A DNA stretch of 64,000 nt from Glaciimonas sp. CA11.2 (GTDB taxonomy: Bacteria; Pseudomonadota; Gammaproteobacteria; Burkholderiales; Burkholderiaceae_D): contig NZ_JAVIWL010000001.1 of assembly GCF_034314045.1 (NCBI RefSeq), positions 682,001 to 746,000 of the forward strand, given 5' to 3'. The position numbers and the translations under genes were made by a program. Positions within the stretch are counted from its first letter, which is position 1, and every line of letters begins with the position of its first letter. Below, in pieces: positions 62,970 to 64,000 of this stretch. The notes below the pieces were generated by a model. The model had not been told where the DNA came from. It saw nothing but the letters and a program-made list of their open reading frames with translations, and searched no databases.

Positions 62970-63480
62970 TTGTGATGTCCCGTGATCATTTCGTTTTTAT
63001 ATTTAACAGTGCTATCTCTTGAAGACCACACTCAATTCGATGATTTCATACTCACTTATGAGCTTCTTGCGTAAACTAGCTAAAGCGGAAAAAAGAGGAT
63101 CAACTTTGCCTAATGTGTAGTTTTTTTGAGCTAGGTTGGCACGCTTAATTTAATGCAGGAAACTGTTATTTCAATTAGCAGTTGAGCCCCAGTTTAATTA
63201 TTTTTTTAATCACTTTTCCGTCCGATAAACTTGTCTCAGTTTGGATGCAGTTCAGTTGGGATCTTTTTGGGTGGTGTTAGTAAATAATGCTAATTCGACT
63301 TATTTCTGGCGATCCCGGCATTGATGCAAAATGCACCGTACCGGGCCCCAGACTCTCCATTCACTAATCACGTACAGGCGACGTGAAATCAGAAAAAATT
63401 TGTTGCGCTTCTACGAGCGTTGTTTTAAATCACACCAGTTGTCAACTACAGGCCGCTTTTAGCCAAACTTCTAGTCAACC
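62970..63480. other. Intergenic region between porin and second LivF-type gene
   Basis: About 510 bp, AT-rich, no supported gene. Presumably contains the porin promoter on the minus strand; no clear terminator of the upstream livF-type gene is seen. Confidence 0.4.
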
Positions 63481-64000
63481 TTACAGTCCCATATACGAGC
63501 GCTGGATATCAGGGTCTTGTAACAAGTCCTTACCACTCGCAATCTTGAGGATACGACCGTGCTCAATGATGCAACCGCGCTGACACATGCGTAGTGCATT
63601 GCCGACATTCTGCTCCACCAACAACACAGAAATCCCTTTTGTTGCCACCAGTTGGCTGACAATCTCAAAAACTTTATCAACCATGATCGGCGCAAGCCCG
63701 AGTGAAGGCTCATCCAACATCAGCAGTTTCGGCAATGCCATCATCGCGCGGGCGACTGCACACATCTGGCGTTCGCCACCGGAGAGGCGGCCAGCAAGTT
63801 GGGTGCGGCGTTCAGCCAGCAAAGGAAACAACGTCATGACCTCGTCCAGCGACTGCGCCATGCGCGCCCGCGCCTTTGGATGGTAAGCGCCAAGTTGTAG
63901 ATTCTCCAGCACGCTCATGAAGGGAAACAAACGACCGCCTTCAGGCACCATGACCAGACCACGTTCCGCTGCTGCATGGGCGGGCAGGTTAGTGATATCT
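63481..64000 (-). CDS. Branched-chain amino acid-type ABC ATPase (LivF family), partial at window edge
   Basis: The frame runs through the window end: the codons before 63951 read DITNLPAHAAAERGLVMVPE, so the ATG at 63951 is internal and the N-terminal part with Walker A lies outside. Visible are the LivF-type PEGGRLFPFMSVLENLQLGA, signature LSGGERQMCAVARAM, Walker B LLMLDEPSLGLAPIMV and LLVEQNVGNAL. It shows a second Liv system next to the one at 54.6-61.2 kb, not identical in sequence to that LivF. Confidence 0.93.
   Translation of the reverse strand, partial: DITNLPAHAAAERGLVMVPEGGRLFPFMSVLENLQLGAYHPKARARMAQSLDEVMTLFPLLAERRTQLAGRLSGGERQMCAVARAMMALPKLLMLDEPSLGLAPIMVDKVFEIVSQLVATKGISVLLVEQNVGNALRMCQRGCIIEHGRILKIASGKDLLQDPDIQRSYMGL

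Noticed and set aside
1..64000. CRISPR arrays, insertion sequences, prophage genes
   Set aside because: No regularly spaced repeats, transposase motifs or phage structural genes were seen on either strand.

Overview
The window looks like a chromosome segment of a betaproteobacterium, most likely Oxalobacteraceae (Burkholderiales; Glaciimonas/Collimonas/Herbaspirillum-like). This is an inference from gene content and order: trxA-rho-rpmE2 beside an AddAB-like pair, ZapA/ZapB-like with 6S RNA and an EVE protein, a soluble FdsGBA-D formate dehydrogenase, Bug-type TctC proteins, a Burkholderiales-type porin, and moderate GC by eye. No phage, transposase or CRISPR array is visible; the content is housekeeping blocks alternating with transport and catabolic cassettes.

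Layout. 0.1-3.2 kb: a large MalT-like LuxR regulator. 3.4-7.5 kb: a GntR regulator divergent from a HAD dehalogenase-like enzyme, a solute-binding protein and a PLP-dependent threonine/serine dehydratase-like enzyme, followed by a VOC gene broken by one amber codon. 7.8-11.5 kb: a second GntR gene with a complete polar amino acid ABC transporter. 11.6-19.3 kb: dsbB with a 52-residue DUF5993 partner, a Trp-rich small protein, a LysR regulator, lgt, a TctC/class II aldolase pair, an EVE protein, 6S RNA with its own promoter and terminator, zapA and a ZapB-like gene, and a FUSC-like membrane protein. 19.5-29.5 kb: formate metabolism on the minus strand (OFA antiporter, fdsG, fdsB, fdsA, fdhD, and fdsD set apart by a repeat), facing a ModE-type regulator on the plus strand. 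29.8-32.6 kb: two paralogous lipoprotein binding proteins and a permease, with a structured leader in between. 32.8-39.0 kb: AddA-like helicase-nuclease and AddB-like nuclease. 39.4-46.9 kb: trxA, rho, an MHS-type MFS transporter, rpmE2, a GT39-like membrane glycosyltransferase, and a MATE exporter apparently lacking a standard start codon. 47.0 kb: tRNA-Leu(CAA). 47.6-49.0 kb: a heat-shock operon of two Hsp20 genes and an unknown helical protein, with a sigma-32-like promoter and a leader hairpin overlapping the ribosome binding site. 49.4 kb: a frameshifted Phd/YefM-type antitoxin remnant. 49.9-50.6 kb: an MxKDx-repeat protein and a DUF883-like protein.

51.3-61.2 kb holds the most interesting block: ten tightly packed minus-strand genes ending in a strong terminator. 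They encode a Liv-type ABC transporter (binding protein, LivG, LivF, LivH, LivM), an NtaA/SnaA/DszA-type flavin monooxygenase, a flavin reductase fused to an IclR-type ligand-binding domain, a cupin of the 2,4'-dihydroxyacetophenone dioxygenase type, a cyclase/hydrolase and a class III CoA-transferase. Together they look like an uptake-and-oxidation pathway for an unidentified aromatic or heterocyclic compound. A general porin and the C-terminal part of a second LivF-type ATPase close the window.

All protein names are family-level calls read from translated motifs and context. No database search was run.
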